Assembly: GCA_020465985.1 (NCBI GenBank)
Contig: JAANYP010006658.1
Span: 966,001 to 1,030,000, forward strand
Origin: Centrapalus pauciflorus
Taxonomy: Eukaryota > Streptophyta > Magnoliopsida > Asterales > Asteraceae
DNA length: 64,000 bases
Reading direction: 5' to 3'
Positions 1-12,205 of the stretch are shown here, piece after piece (positions within the stretch are counted from its first letter, which is position 1; every line of letters begins with the position of its first letter). A model generated the notes under the pieces. It saw only the letters and a program-made list of their open reading frames with translations, did no database searches and was not told the DNA's origin. The position numbers were made by a program, and so were the translations under genes.

Positions 1-115
1 AGTACAACTAATGTACATCAGATTTTGGACTGTTTTTGTTGGGAGCAGATAACGGTAAGCCTTTCCAACTGATGGACAGCTTCCATTCTTCACCTACCCA
101 GATGGTAGATGGACT

Positions 116-3100
116 TCATTGCAATGGAGGGGGACCTTCAAACATCTTCTCAAGTTGTTCCCTTGTGTCCTCAACTTCTTCAATCTCACTTCTTATGATC
201 ATAAACTTGGGATCTTCAAGTTCACCTCTTTCATAGCAGCCTCTGAGCTGATCCCAGATAGCTGCTCTCCACCTGCTTGACTGCCTGAATGAAACTGCAA
301 GTCTGAAAGCTACAAGCTGTCTCAGATCCACCTTGTATAGATCTGATGCTCTCTGAAAACATTTCTTCTGAGTTAAGGGATCCACAAAGAATGCCCCCAG
401 CTCAGGCTCTTCAATAATCTTGCCATCTTCAAACTCTATTCCACTAGGCAGGCTGTGATCAACTCCTTTCATCTCAATAGCATAGTCACCTTGTTCTATC
501 AAGATGAGGAGTTGTTCCATCTCAGTGTCCTTCCTTGTCCTCCTGGCCTTTATTTTTGGTTGTGTCACATAGACACCTTCACTAACTTCTTTGGAGATCA
601 GACCAAGATTCTTCACTCTCTCCATCAGCTTCTTGACATATGCTCTGACAGTCTTAGCAGTTTCTGACTTAGACTCACTCAGAGCAACTGCCAGCTCAAT
701 CCATTCTCTGTAGCCCATTTGTGCAACATCAGTGTAGTCATATGTTTCTAGTTCTGGGCCTGTTGCACCCATTCTGGTTATTTTCAACTTCCACTGACTG
801 CCTTTTCTTGATATGGGCACAACTTTGACAATTGCTTCCTTAGCAAGCCTTCTATCAGCAACATCTTGAAATTTTCTTCTTGTCAGGTTGTCAAAATGAA
901 ATTGAGCTCTTGCAGAAGGCACTGAAGTTTTGGTCACTGAGACCAGAGCACCTTTTTCCTTTTCTGATTCCTTCTCTCCTGCTGATCCCTTAGCAGCTTC
1001 CATTATTTTCTTTTGCACAACCAGAGAGGACATTTTAACTTTCCTTGCCTCTTGAAGTGCAAAAGACTTAGCAGCTTTGGCAGATTCTTCTTCTTTCCTT
1101 AAAGCTTCCTGGGCTTGAAGCTGTTCTTCTCTAAACTCAAAATATTTGTGCATAGGAAGACCCATTTCTTTGGCCCTGGCTTTGTGAAACTTAAGCTCTG
1201 CTGCTTTCTGCTGTTGGGGATCAACCGCTGTTTTTTCTTTTCCTTTAGCTGTTGTAGTGACAGCAGCTTCAAGACTTTCCTCCTCCTCCTCTTCTTCTTC
1301 TTCTAGAATCAGATGCCTCCTTCTGCTGCTTGGCCTGCCCTCAGGAATAAATTCCTCCCCCTTAGACTGAGCAGGGATTGGAGATTCAGCCTGAGTAAGC
1401 TGAGCAGCGTGGGAGGCACCCTCCATTGTACCTGTTGCAGATGCTCCTGCTGGTTGACCAGTGAGTATTGCAGGCACTGATTTCTCCTTAGGAGAATAAG
1501 TTTTCTCCCGCTTAGACTTAGTCTTCGAGGCAGATGACTTCTCCCCCTTTGAAGGAGATGTACCAGCACCTTCAACACCTGGTCTGCCTGAAGGCACGAA
1601 GTCATCAGGCTTGCCAGCAGTTTTGGCAGCAGGCCTGGGGCAAACAAGGCTATTCACTAAGAATGCCAAGTTGTCCTTCACCTCTGCAAGCTAGGAAAGA
1701 CAGGTTTGAAGAGAAGAGGATTGGGTATCAGCAAGGGAGGTCAGCTTAACAATGTTTTCCCTATCAGAAGCTGTGAACAACAAACTTTGAAGCTGTGCAA
1801 GATGTAGTTCTAGAGAATCTTGCACATCAGCAAGGTTTGATGACAAAGAATTGGATAGGGAGCCAATGAGTGTGTTCAAGCTGGCCAGAGTATCAGGAAG
1901 TGTAGAATTGCAAGAAGTTAGGAGAGATGACAGCTGTTGAGAAATAGCTATCATTGAGGACACAGAGTCCTGTTGTAGTGAAACAATTGAGGAGAGGGAT
2001 GTGGATACAGTTTGCAGCTGTGCAGTGAGTGCAAGCAGCTGTGGAGAAGTATCAGTTTGTGGAGTGGTAGGGAAAGAATCCTTGAACATATCAAAGAATC
2101 CCTTAAGCTGTTCAGACACAGAGTCTGAAATAAGAGAGGGTAGAGAGGTCATAGTAGTTTCTAAAGAACCAACTTTGTTGGTCAGCAAAGAAAGCTGATC
2201 CTTCAAAGGCAGGTCTTTAGGAGATAACGGTGTATGGGTGGACTGTTTAGATTAGGTTGATGGAGAAGAAGATGATGAGGCTGGTGTATGAGGATGTGAT
2301 GGAGAGGGAAGAGGAACATTTGAGAGAAGATCCATAGCCTGGGCAAAAGTAATGTGGCCCGGCTTGGAGGGGTCAAAGGGTCCCTCAGCAGCGGCTGTAG
2401 CTGCATCATCAGGAGAAGGGGTTGATGTTGGGGGCCTTTCAGATGCTGCTTGTGTTGCAACACCTTCATGAAGGCCAGTGGGTGTTCCCTCTGCAGTGTC
2501 GTGGTGTAAAAGCACCTCATCATGGGGAGATGGGATATGCATTTCAACATCAGCAGTGGTGAAACCTGCTGATGGAGTTTGCATAGAAGGAGCAGCCTCA
2601 CCAAAGGGATGGTATGTTCCCTGAGGTTCATCAGCTTGGGTTGTTGGTCCCTCAGCAGCTGTTTGGTGTAGAACAGTTGTATCATGGGGAGCAGAATTTG
2701 AGGCTGAGCTGCTGATTGGTCTATACCAGCAGGGTGGACGCCTCGTGCAGACTCAGGGTGTAAAGAAGTTTGAGGAGGGGACAGTTTGGACTCAGTATGG
2801 AGTGGAGAGGGCTCCTGTCTTTCAATATTCTCAGCCTGTTGGGAGGCTGGAATAGTTGAGGTGGCTATCTCCGTTTGTACAACTGGTTCCTGTTGGAAGG
2901 AACCAGAGGGTCTAGGCTGACTCTGGGTGGACTCAGGTTGGAGTGAAGCAGGCTTCAATTGTGCTGAACCTTCTCCCAAAATAGGAGAGGCAGCAGGGGT
3001 GGCTTCTCTTACAACTGAACCCTGTTGAGAGGGAACAGAGGAGCTGGTTGTTTGGGCTGGTTTCTTTTTGGCTAGAGATTTGCGTTCGTATTGAATGGAT

Positions 3101-4314
3101 GAAGTGGGTGATTGTGGAGAGGTTATGAGAGGTTCAGACTGGACAGGTTTAGAGACTAGGTCAGAAACAGGTGGGTTGACCTGTTCCATAGTCTCAAGTG
3201 CCACAGAGGCACCAGCCACAGAGGCTTCAGGTTCAACGAATGAAGCAAGGTGAGGAGCCTGCTCCTCCTCAGCCACATAGGCTAAGGGTACAGACTCAGA
3301 CTGAGCTGTTTTGGCCTTCTTTTGAACAGGCCCAGCTTCAGTGGTTGCCATGGTCCTTTTAACAAGTTTGGACCTGGCTTTGGATTTTCTCTTGGGAGCA
3401 ACTTCTGGATCCACCCTCACATCAGAGGGTCCTTCCACCAATCCTAACAACCTCCTCATTGGTGTTGACAGAGGAGGCTCATTTGGAAGAACAGCAGTGT
3501 AGAAAACTCTATTCCCTATCACAGGGAAGGCAGCAGTATGAAGTAAAGGCTGAGAGTTGTACAGGTGCTCACCACAAATGTGCCTGAAGATGAGGCTCAG
3601 AAACCTGGGGTATCGAACAGCAGCTGGTCTTGTCTCCTGCTGCACCAGGTTCCTCAAGTTTAGGAAGATCCACTTAGCCATGTCCATTGTAGTCCCATCC
3701 ACCAGCTGTAGGACTATTGGGATTTCATCACGGCTCAGTTGGTCAAATGAACCAACTTTGCTGCTGAAGCACATCACCACTGAGGCAAAGAGAAAGCTAT
3801 AGGTAGGAGACAGATCCTTCCTGAACAGCGTAGCACCAATTTTGGGTTCTGCTACACCACAGAAGCGTAGCAAATTTCCCATTTGTTCATTTTCAGGCTG
3901 AGGCATGTCATATGAATCAGCAATGGGCAGATGAAGAACCTCCCTGAGAAGATCAGTAGTGATCTCAATGGTCTGAGTCCTATTGGGAATAGTCCCTTTG
4001 ATGACTTTGGTGTTGGGGTTGTAGGCACAAGTGTACCAAAACTCGTACACCATCTCCTGGTACAGGACACCAGGAGAAGCAGTCATGGCGTAGTTCAACG
4101 GATAAACTGTCAAAAACTCAACCATTTGGTCATAACCTTTCCCCACATAGTTTTTGGGGATTGTGAGGTTGGCAATATAGTTAGTGGGTTTGAGGGTTAG
4201 CATTGTGGTGACTGATGAGTGTTTCTGCACATCATCACCAACAAAAACTGGTAGAAAGGGGTTGTTTCTGTGAGCCATTTTGAGAGTAGGGAGAGTAGCA
4301 GAGGCACAAGACAC
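116..4314 (-). pseudogene. Extra (env-position) ORF of the copia element, broken into pieces
   Basis: A long open region lies downstream of RNase H, where Sireviruses carry their env-like ORF. The first about 300 codons, from the ATG at 4314 or more likely the ATG at 4278 (protein start MAHRNN), look globular, with motifs such as YEFWYTC and RYPRFLSLIFRHICGEHLY. A Pro/Ser/Thr/Gln-rich stretch follows, then a heptad-like Leu/Ser region (about 2200-1700), then a Lys/Glu/Ala-rich coiled-coil-like region (about 1500-900) containing a run of acidic residues. Breaks: a frame change near 2730, an in-frame stop at 2252-2254 and another at 1691-1693. The frame after the shift is the same down to the final stop at 116, so it was probably one ORF of about 1,400 codons. 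I see no signal peptide or clear membrane anchor, so an envelope function is not supported. Similar ORFs occur beside copia elements in asterids, but their role is unknown to me. Confidence 0.65.
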
Positions 4315-4384
4315 TTAGTCGATTTGTTTAGGGTTCTTAGGAGGTTTATGGTAGTAGTGAGGAAGACGAAGATGAAACAGTATG

Positions 4385-4397
4385 AGGTATTTATAGG
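4385..4397 (-). promoter_or_regulatory. TATA box for the extra ORF
   Basis: On the minus strand the sequence reads CCTATAAATACC, a strong plant TATA box. It lies about 75 bp upstream of the ATG at 4314 and 110 bp upstream of the ATG at 4278. A start site about 30 nt downstream would leave a pyrimidine-rich leader of 45-80 nt. This suggests an internal promoter that expresses the extra ORF separately from the LTR transcript. The promoter role is inferred. Confidence 0.5.
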
Positions 4398-4399
4398 AT

Positions 4400-4969
4400 T
4401 TGAATGTGAGTGGGTATGAGAGAGAAATATTTGGGCGGTTGATTTGAAAAGGTCGTTAACGAAAAACGGAACGGTTGTCCATGTCAGACCATTTGTCAGA
4501 CCACTTGATCCCTTTTTAATCACTAACACACGTAACCCACATTATCCGCAGTAATTAAGTTAAATAAAAACAGAAATTAAGTAACTTAATTGTGAAGAAA
4601 GGTAATTAAAAGTTGTTGGTCTAAGCTGTTGGTCAAACCTGTGATGAGCAGGGTCATCACAAGCTATTCACTCTTCAAGCTGTTCCTACAACCTGTTCAG
4701 CCATGTAGGAACAGGTTGTGTCCAATAGCTGATCAGGTTACAAGACAATGTCTTGTAGATCAGTGTGAAGGAATGAGCAGAGTGAAGAATAGACCATCAG
4801 AGCAGGCTGGACGAGTAAACTGTTTTTGTTCAGCCTGTTGTATGTTCAAGCTGTTCAAGGATTTCAGAAAAATGGCTAAGTACAAAACATGCATAGCCTG
4901 TTCTGTCTAAGCTGTTCTGAGAAACTTGACCAGTGTGAGACATACAAGGTCTTAGACCTTTGAGGACAC
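4400..4969 (-). other. Spacer between copia pol and extra ORF
   Basis: There is no coding frame of note. The 4620-4930 part is rich in the word CTGTTC and its complement, like the copia LTR at 20.9-21.1 kb. The part near 4400-4500 would be the upstream promoter region of the extra ORF. Confidence 0.5.
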
Positions 4970-6893
4970 TTAGTCACTTTTGTTTAACATGCGCAGCTTG
5001 CTAACAAGGTAATTAAACCTGGTTTCATCAAGAGGTTTGGTGAAAATGTCTGCAAGCTGTTCATTTGTGGAAATAAAACTTACCTCCACATTACCTTTCT
5101 GAATGTGATCCCTGATGAAGTGATGTCTGACCTCAATATGCTTTGTTCTTGAATGAAATACTGGATTGTTGGAGATTGCTATGGCACTTGTGTTGTCACA
5201 CAGAATAGGAGTTTTCCTATACACAAGCCCATAGTCTTCAAGCTGATGCTGCATCCACAGAATCTGCCCACAGCAGCTTCCAGCAGCAATGTACTCAGCT
5301 TCAGCAGTAGAAGTAGACATTGAGTTCTGCTTCTTGCTACACCAACTTATCAACTTTCCACCAAGGAGTTGGCATCCACCTGTTGTGCTTTTCCTATCTA
5401 GCCTGCAGCCTGCAAAATCAGAATCTGAATAACCTGTTAGTTCAAGACTTGAGTCTTTGGGATACCAAAGACCCAAACCTGATGTGCCCTTCAGGTATCT
5501 GAAGATTCTTTTAACAGCAGCTAGATGAGATTCCTTTGGGTCAGCTTGGAACCTAGCACACAAACAGGTGGCAAACATAATATCAGGTCTACTAGCAGTT
5601 AAATATAGCAAGCTCCCAATTATACCTCTGTAAGCTGTTACTGAAACAGCTTTGCCACTGGCATCAGCATCCAATTTTACATTGGTTGCCATTGGGGTTT
5701 TAATAGGAGAACTTTGATCAAATTTAAACTTTTTCAAGAGATCTAAGGTATACTTTCTTTGATTTATAAAAATTCCAGTTGAGGTTTGTTTAACCTGTAA
5801 TCCTAAAAAGAAAGTAAGTTCTCCATCATACTCATTTCATAATTGGATTTCATGAGTAATGAAAAATTCTTGCATAACTGATCATTGGTAGAACCAAATA
5901 TTATATCATCCACATAAATTTGAACAAGCATAATATCAGATTTCACCCTCTTTATGAACAGTGTGGTATCCACTTTACCTCTGGAATACCCATTGCTCAT
6001 AAGGAATTCAATAAGAGTGTCATACCAGGCTCTAGGGGCTTGTTTGAGACCATAGAGTGTTTTATCCAACTTATAGACAAAACCTGGATGTTGTTCATTT
6101 TCAAAACCTGGAGGCTGCTTGACATAAACTTCTTCTTGCAGCTTCCCATTCAAAAATGCACTCTTCACATCCATTTGAAATACCTTAATGCTCTTATGAG
6201 CAGCGTAGGCTAGATACAAACGAATTGCTTCTAGCCTGGCCACAGGAGCAAATGTCTCATCATAGTCAATTCCTTCCTCCTGTCTATAGCCCTGAGCAAC
6301 CAGTCTTGACTTATTTCTTATGACATGACCTTGCTCATCCATCTTATTCCTGAAAACCCATTTAGTGCCAATTATAGTTTTACCTTTAGGAGCAGGGACC
6401 AGCTTCCATACCTTGTTTCTTTCAAACTGATTGAGTTCTTCTTGCATGGCAGTGATCCAATTGGCATCTTTTAGTGCTTCATCCACTTTCTTTGGCTACA
6501 TTAGTGAAACAAAACTAGAGAACATACAGAAGTTCCCTAAGCTGTCCCACCTTGTTTGTACCCCTTGTTGATGTCACCAATTATTTGATCGTTGGGGTGA
6601 CATCTGATCCACTTAGGATCATTCTTCAACGATGATTCTCCTGAGTTATCAGCAGCTTCAGCAGGTCCTGTTGAACAGCTCTCAAGATTTTCAGACACAC
6701 TGTTGTCTTGAGCATGTTCACTTGTTGAACATGACTGACCACTGTTGAACATATCAGCAGAGGAACTAGGAAAATCAGCATTGATAGGTTCAGGTAATGC
6801 AGTTGTGATTAAGTCAGTACACTTATTCACACAGGATGTATTGACATAATCATCATCATGCCCATCATGATTAACAGGTTCCACATGTAACAT
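4970..6893 (-). pseudogene. copia reverse transcriptase and RNase H (plus end of integrase linker)
   Basis: Copia pol, second half. 6893-6537 encodes a Ser/Asp/Asn-rich linker between integrase and RT. 6486-5803 is the RT, with the motifs GTKWVFRNK, RLVAQGYRQ, DVKSAFLNG, YGLKQAPRAWY and the catalytic YVDDIIFGS (about 5895-5920). A frame change near 5800 leads to 5737-4970, with SRPDIMFA, AVKRIFRYLKGT, the RNase H core DSDFAG, STAEAEYIA and the copia signature ADIFTKPL (about 5028-5052). Stop codons or frame changes at about 6490-6536 and 5800 break it. The linker continues directly from 15711 once the gypsy insertion is removed, since the codons join in frame across the TSD. Confidence 0.93.
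6881..6885. repeat. Target-site duplication CCACA (left) of gypsy element 1
   Basis: CCACA precedes the 5' LTR and recurs at 15711-15715 directly after the 3' LTR. Removing the element plus one copy restores a continuous copia integrase-RT linker frame. Confidence 0.93.
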
Positions 6894-8889
6894 CCTCGGA
6901 TTTATTTTATTGTAATTGGGCTAATTAAATGGAAAATTTACAACTAAGTTGAATTATGAACAATTATTATGTATTTGGGATACTTAGAAAGTTTGTTGTT
7001 ATTTTAAGAAAAATTTGAACTCAGAAATTATTATTAACGAATATTATGAATTATAAAAGTTATTAATGATAAATTTAAGAATAAATCAGTATTTTATGGA
7101 ACCGGTTAAGATGAGGGGTGAAATGTGCAAAATGATGAAAATGGGAATAAAAGGATAAAGTCTCTCATTTTCTATAGTCACTCCCTCTCTCTACATTTTC
7201 TCTCTCTAGATTCTCTCTACTTCTCTTTACAATATTTCACAAACCGACCGGCCGATTATCGAGATTTATACGTCATCGGAAAGATCTCGAAGAGTACTAC
7301 AACAATCTGCAGTTGGATTCCTGATTTCATACGGATTGAGGTAAGAATCGACCCTTTTAAGTTCGTTATTTCGGTTTTTGAAAGTTGAAATTCGAATTTA
7401 TCGATTTTTGCATGAATAGAGCTAGTTTTGCTTGAAATATTGCAAGAATATGATAGTATATGTGTAATAGAATGGAATCTAGGCATCATACATGATATAT
7501 CAGTGATTTTTAGGCCTTGAAATGAAGGATTTAAGTTATAATGATGAACAAAATCGAAAATACCAAGAACACAGTCGAAATGCAAGAACAAACTCGATTT
7601 TGGTACTAGATTCGAGTGTATTTTCGAGTCTATCCTCAGATTCGAAAGGGGTGGGGTTCGAATCTACCCCAAACTCGAATATGGATTCGAGTTTACCTAT
7701 GGGATTCGAGTTTAGTCATCAGATTCGAAGGTGGGTTCGAATTTAACCCTTAAATTCGAGTTTAATGCCTAAAAATTGAAAACCACTCTCTAAACTCGAA
7801 TATTTTGAATGAAACCCATAAATAACACATAAAATAACAAGAGTTATTCAAAGGATAAGGGGTGAACATGAGATGGGCTCAAACTTAGTTGTAGTTCGAA
7901 TTTGGACATAGACCCGAAATGGGGAAAATATTGCAAAACTTACAAAAATTGGTCTTATGAATTTAAACGGTTTTTGACTTGAGGTATTGTTGCAACTAAT
8001 TTAACAGGTCCCTTGTGGTGTTGTTTAACCCACAGTGGGGTACTTGGTGGATCCGGTTGAAAGCCCGAGGAGAAATAAAATCGGTTAAAGTTAAATTACG
8101 CACCCACTGTGAGTACAGTAGATTTCGTATGTTTATATTTGTTTTATGTTAAGCTTTGCCTGCTGAGACCTGTTGCTTCATTTATTTGGTTGGAATTCTA
8201 CTAACTTGCGTAGATTTAGATGCACATTCTTACTTGTTGCATGTCCGTTCGATTGTTGTGCATCTAGTGATGGACCTGTGGGTCGCATCGATTACTCTGA
8301 TGTTACTGCGCTATATGACCTGGAGGTGATCCCTCCTAGGCCCGGTAGGCAGTATGTCATCCCCGATCGTACGTTTGTCTCAGATGGTATGTTTAATGCC
8401 GAGCTTTGGGCTCGAAGGGGCTGCGGCTCTGGTCCGTACTTGGTGTACGAAGAAGGGTATACGATGTTTGTCATCGGTGTTACCCTTGGGGCTTCATAAA
8501 AATTTATAAAATGCGTAATCTTTGTATTCACTAAGCATTCGCTTACCTCTCAAATGTTGTATTTTTACAGGAAAAGGGAAGTCTACCGCCGGACCTTCTA
8601 GTTAGGTCTTTTGCGAAGATTTGGAAGATTTGAAACTATTTAATCGGTAATCATCTTTTGGGACAATGTTATGTTATGTTCTGGATGTTGTAATAATTGT
8701 ATTGGGTATGTAGACTTAGATATGGTACCTTGTAGCACCGTAGGGTGTTTGTCACTGTTGCACTACTTTAGTTTATGTATTTTTAATGCTTCCGCACTTA
8801 AACTAGGTTATCAGATCATTATTGTAATTATGTTTGATGATTTATCCTGGGTGTTTGTAAATGGTGGTTGTTGTGGCAAGGGTGTCACA
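6886..8889 (+). repeat. 5' LTR of gypsy element 1
   Basis: A 2,004-bp LTR, TG...CA. It contains a run of short words with TTCGAA/ATTCGA/TCGAAT (about 7560-7810) and a 108-codon open stretch (8173-8499) that is also present in the 3' LTR and is not a recognisable protein. Confidence 0.95.
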
Positions 8890-8894
8890 CGAGA

Positions 8895-8906
8895 TGGTAT
8901 CAGAGC
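8895..8906 (+). other. Primer-binding site (tRNA-iMet) of gypsy element 1
   Basis: TGGTATCAGAGC lies 5 nt after the LTR end, the usual plant LTR-retrotransposon PBS complementary to the 3' end of initiator tRNA-Met. Confidence 0.9.
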
Positions 8907-9108
8907 AGTAGTTTGAGATGCAAGTGTCCGTGAGGTCTTGATCTCAAACATTAAGTGATGATATGTAGTGATTTTAAGTAATGATCTGAACTAAGATAGG
9001 TTATGATCTAGTAATTATAAGAGATTGACTATCATACGGGACAAATGAGTGGTGTCTTTAAATTGATGACATGTTACTAAACAAGTTATATGTTTATTAT
9101 TTCAGAAC

Positions 9109-12100
9109 ATGTCTGGAGGAGGAATGACACCTGAAGAAGCCAGAGAGATGATGCTAGCCATGATGGCTGAGCAGAATAAGATGATACAAGATCAGTTTCG
9201 GGCTCGAGATGAGGCCGATGCTAAGAAAGGAGAGGATAAGAGAAAGAACAAGGAGAAGGAAGGGGGCAACAATAATGAGGAACAAGATGACAATACTGTG
9301 TCATCTAACAAACCCAGAGGTTATCGTTTTAAGGACTTTAAGGGAAACGGGGCCGTGGAATTTAATGGATTGGGTGATGCCGTTGCTGCACTGGAATGGA
9401 TAACGGCAACCAAACGGACATTCCGAATCAGCGACTGTGCTGAGAAGGACATGGTTCGGTATGCTACCGCTATGTTCACCAATGATGCGATCATGTGGTG
9501 GAAAGCTATGGTGAATGCGTTGACATTCGAGAAGATTTCTGTGATGACTTGGGCTGAGTTTATGGACTTATTCACTCAGCAGTATTGCCCGGTTGATGAA
9601 CGCCAAAGACTGGAGGCGAAGTTTATGGCACTGATGCAGGGGACTAAGACTGTGTCCCAATATGCTGTGGAGTTTACGAGGCTGAGTATGTTTGCGCCTC
9701 ATCAAGTCGATACTGAGGAAAGGAAAGTGACCAGGTTCGAGGCTGGTCTGGATATTGAAATTAGGAGGGTCATGAGCAACGTTCGTTATCCTACATTTGC
9801 TGGTTTACTTGAGGCTGCCAGAAATGTAGAGCAGATTCTGATTATGACAGGTTACTCGATTGGGTCCGCTGCTGCTTCCACCAACCCAACACAACCGTCA
9901 CCGCCGAAGCGCCAGCGCGAGGGAGGATATTCGGGATCTTCCCGGTCTTCATAGTACTCACCTCAGCAGTCTTATCGCCGACCGTCTGGTACATCTGATC
10001 GTGGTCGTGCTCGTGCTTATTCTATCAACACCGAGCCACAATACTGCAACAAGTGTCATCTGGAACATTTTGGCAAGTGCACTAACGGACGCGCTTGCTT
10101 TTGCTGTGGGGAATTGGGTCATTTTCAGAACGATTGCCCAAGGAAGGGAGATGCTTGCTATAAGTGTGGGGTGTGGGGACACTATAGTAGGAACTGTAGG
10201 AAGAATGCTCCGGCAGCTGCTGCTCCATCATCAACGCGATCTTCTGGAGGTTCAAGTGGTGGTTCAGTTAACCGCCGGGGTCAGTCACAAAGAGCACCGG
10301 CTCGTGCTTTTCAGATAACGGCGGAGGAGGCAAGGGAAACCCCAGAGGTGGTTACGGGTACGTTCATAGTTAACTCTTTGCCTGCAAGAGTTTTATTTGA
10401 TTCTGGTGCAAATCGTTCATTTGTATCTACTATGTTTGCACAAAGACTTGCCATGCCACTGTCTAGATTATCTGCTGTACTTGACATAGAAACTGCTAGC
10501 AACACTCTAGTCAAGGTAGATCACGTATACCGTAATTGCACATTAGTAATTGAAGATGTAGTCTTCAATTTGGACCTGATCCCTATTGAGTTCAGTGAGT
10601 TTGACGTGATAGTCGGGATGGACTGGTTGATCGAGAACGAAGCCCATATAGTGTGTAAGAACCGAATGACAAAGATAACTACTCCGGAGGGGCGTGAGAT
10701 TTGTATTTACGGGGATAGGAGAAGCGGGGATTTATGTTTGTTGACTATTGCAAAAGCTCGAAAGCTTGTTGCAAAGGGATGTGATGCTTACTTAGCATAT
10801 GCAATTGATGCTAAGGCTGAGAAGAGGACTTTGGCCGATGTGCCGGTTGTTTCACAATTCCCGGATGTGTTTCCGGAAGACTTGTCTGGCGTGCCGCCTG
10901 AGAGACAAGTGGAATTTAAGATTGACTTGATCCCTGGAGCTGCACCAGTAGCTCGTTCTCCTTATCGTCTTGCCCCAACCGAGATGAAAGAAATGATGAC
11001 ACAGCTTCAAGAGTTGTTGGACAAGGGCTTCATTCGACCGAGTTCATCACCGTGGGGAGCTCCGGTATTGTTTGTGAAGAAGAAAGATGGCACAATGAGA
11101 ATGTGCATTGATTACCGGGAGTTGAATAAGCTGACTATTAAGAACAAGTATCCACTGCCAAGGATAGATGATTTATTCGATCAATTACATGGGGCGAGCG
11201 TGTTCTCCAAGATAGATTTGAGGTCGGGGTACCATCTGTTGAAGGTACGAGAAGAGGATGTGCCTAAGACAGCATTTAGGACACGTTATGGGCATTATGA
11301 GTTTTTGGTTATGCCTTTCGGGTTAACCAATGCCCCGGCTGTCTTTTTGGACTTGATGAATAGGGTTTGTAGACCGATGTTGGATAAGTCGGTGATTGTG
11401 TTCATTGACGATATTTTGGTATACTCTAAGTCTGAGGCTGAGCATGCTGAACATCTCAGGGAGCTATTAGGGTTGTTGAGGAAAGAGAAGTTGTACGCCA
11501 AATTTTCGAAGTGTGAGTTTTGGCTGCAACAGATACAGTTTCTAGGACATGTGATTTCGGGGGCTGGAATTTCTGTAGATCCAGCTAAGGTTGAAGCCAT
11601 AAGAAATTTGGAACCGCCGTGTTCAGCTACTGAAGTCAGAAGTTTTATGGGGTTGGCAGGATACTATCGGAGGTTCATAAAGGACTTTTCAAAGATTGCA
11701 GTTCCTTTAACTGCATTGACAAAGAAGAATGCACCTTTTGTATGGGAAACTATGCAGCAGGAGGCATTTGAGATCCTGAAGAAGGCATTAAGTGAGGCGC
11801 CGATACTTGCCTTACCTGAAGGCAATGACGATTTCGTGGTGTATACGGATGCCTCGAGATTGGGGTTAGGTGTTGTACTGATGCAGCGCGGGAAAGTAAT
11901 TGCTTATGCTTCGAGACAACTTAAGCAACATGAAAAGAACTACTCAACTCATGATCTTGAGTTGACAGCTGTTACATTTGCTTTGAAGTTATGGAGACAC
12001 TATCTTTACGGGACTAAGTGTCAGTTATACACAGATCATAAGAGTTTGAAGTACATCTTCAGCCAGAAAGAACTCAATATGAGGCAAAGACGATCTATGG

Positions 12101-12192
12101 AACTTATCAAAGACTACGATTGTGAAATAATGTACCATCCTGGTAAGGCTAACGTAGTAGCCGATGCTTTAAAGTCGCAAAGCTTATGCTAA
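9109..12192 (+). pseudogene. gypsy element 1 gag-protease-RT-RNase H polyprotein (stop and frameshift)
   Basis: One frame runs from ATG 9109 to 12192, interrupted by a TAG at 9952-9954. Gag capsid region: about residues 70-240, with AALEWI, MWWKAM and QYAVEFTRLS. Three CCHC-type knuckles follow the TAG: CNKCHLEHFGKC, CFCCGELGHFQNDC and CYKCGVWGHYSRNC (10046-10200). Protease: LFDSGANRSFVS (about 10395), then FDVIVGMDW. RT: GAPVLFVKKKDG, MCIDYRELN, IDLRSGYH and the catalytic VIVFIDDILVYS (about 11393-11430). RNase H: VYTDASRLGLG (about 11840), YSTHDLEL and YTDHKSLKYIF. A frame break near 12172 in the ADAL motif ends it early at 12192. The TAG is probably a null mutation, but its position between capsid and zinc knuckles would also fit a readthrough site. 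Confidence 0.94.
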
Positions 12193-12205
12193 GGATTGTT
12201 GCTAC

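Noticed and set aside
1309..1647. 112-codon frame on the minus strand
   Set aside because: Shadow of the copia extra ORF in another frame; Leu/Arg-rich product without domain.
8173..8499. 108-codon open frame in the gypsy LTR, repeated at 14994-15320
   Set aside because: It is inside the LTR and present twice only because the LTR is. There is no recognisable domain, and LTRs of this family are non-coding.
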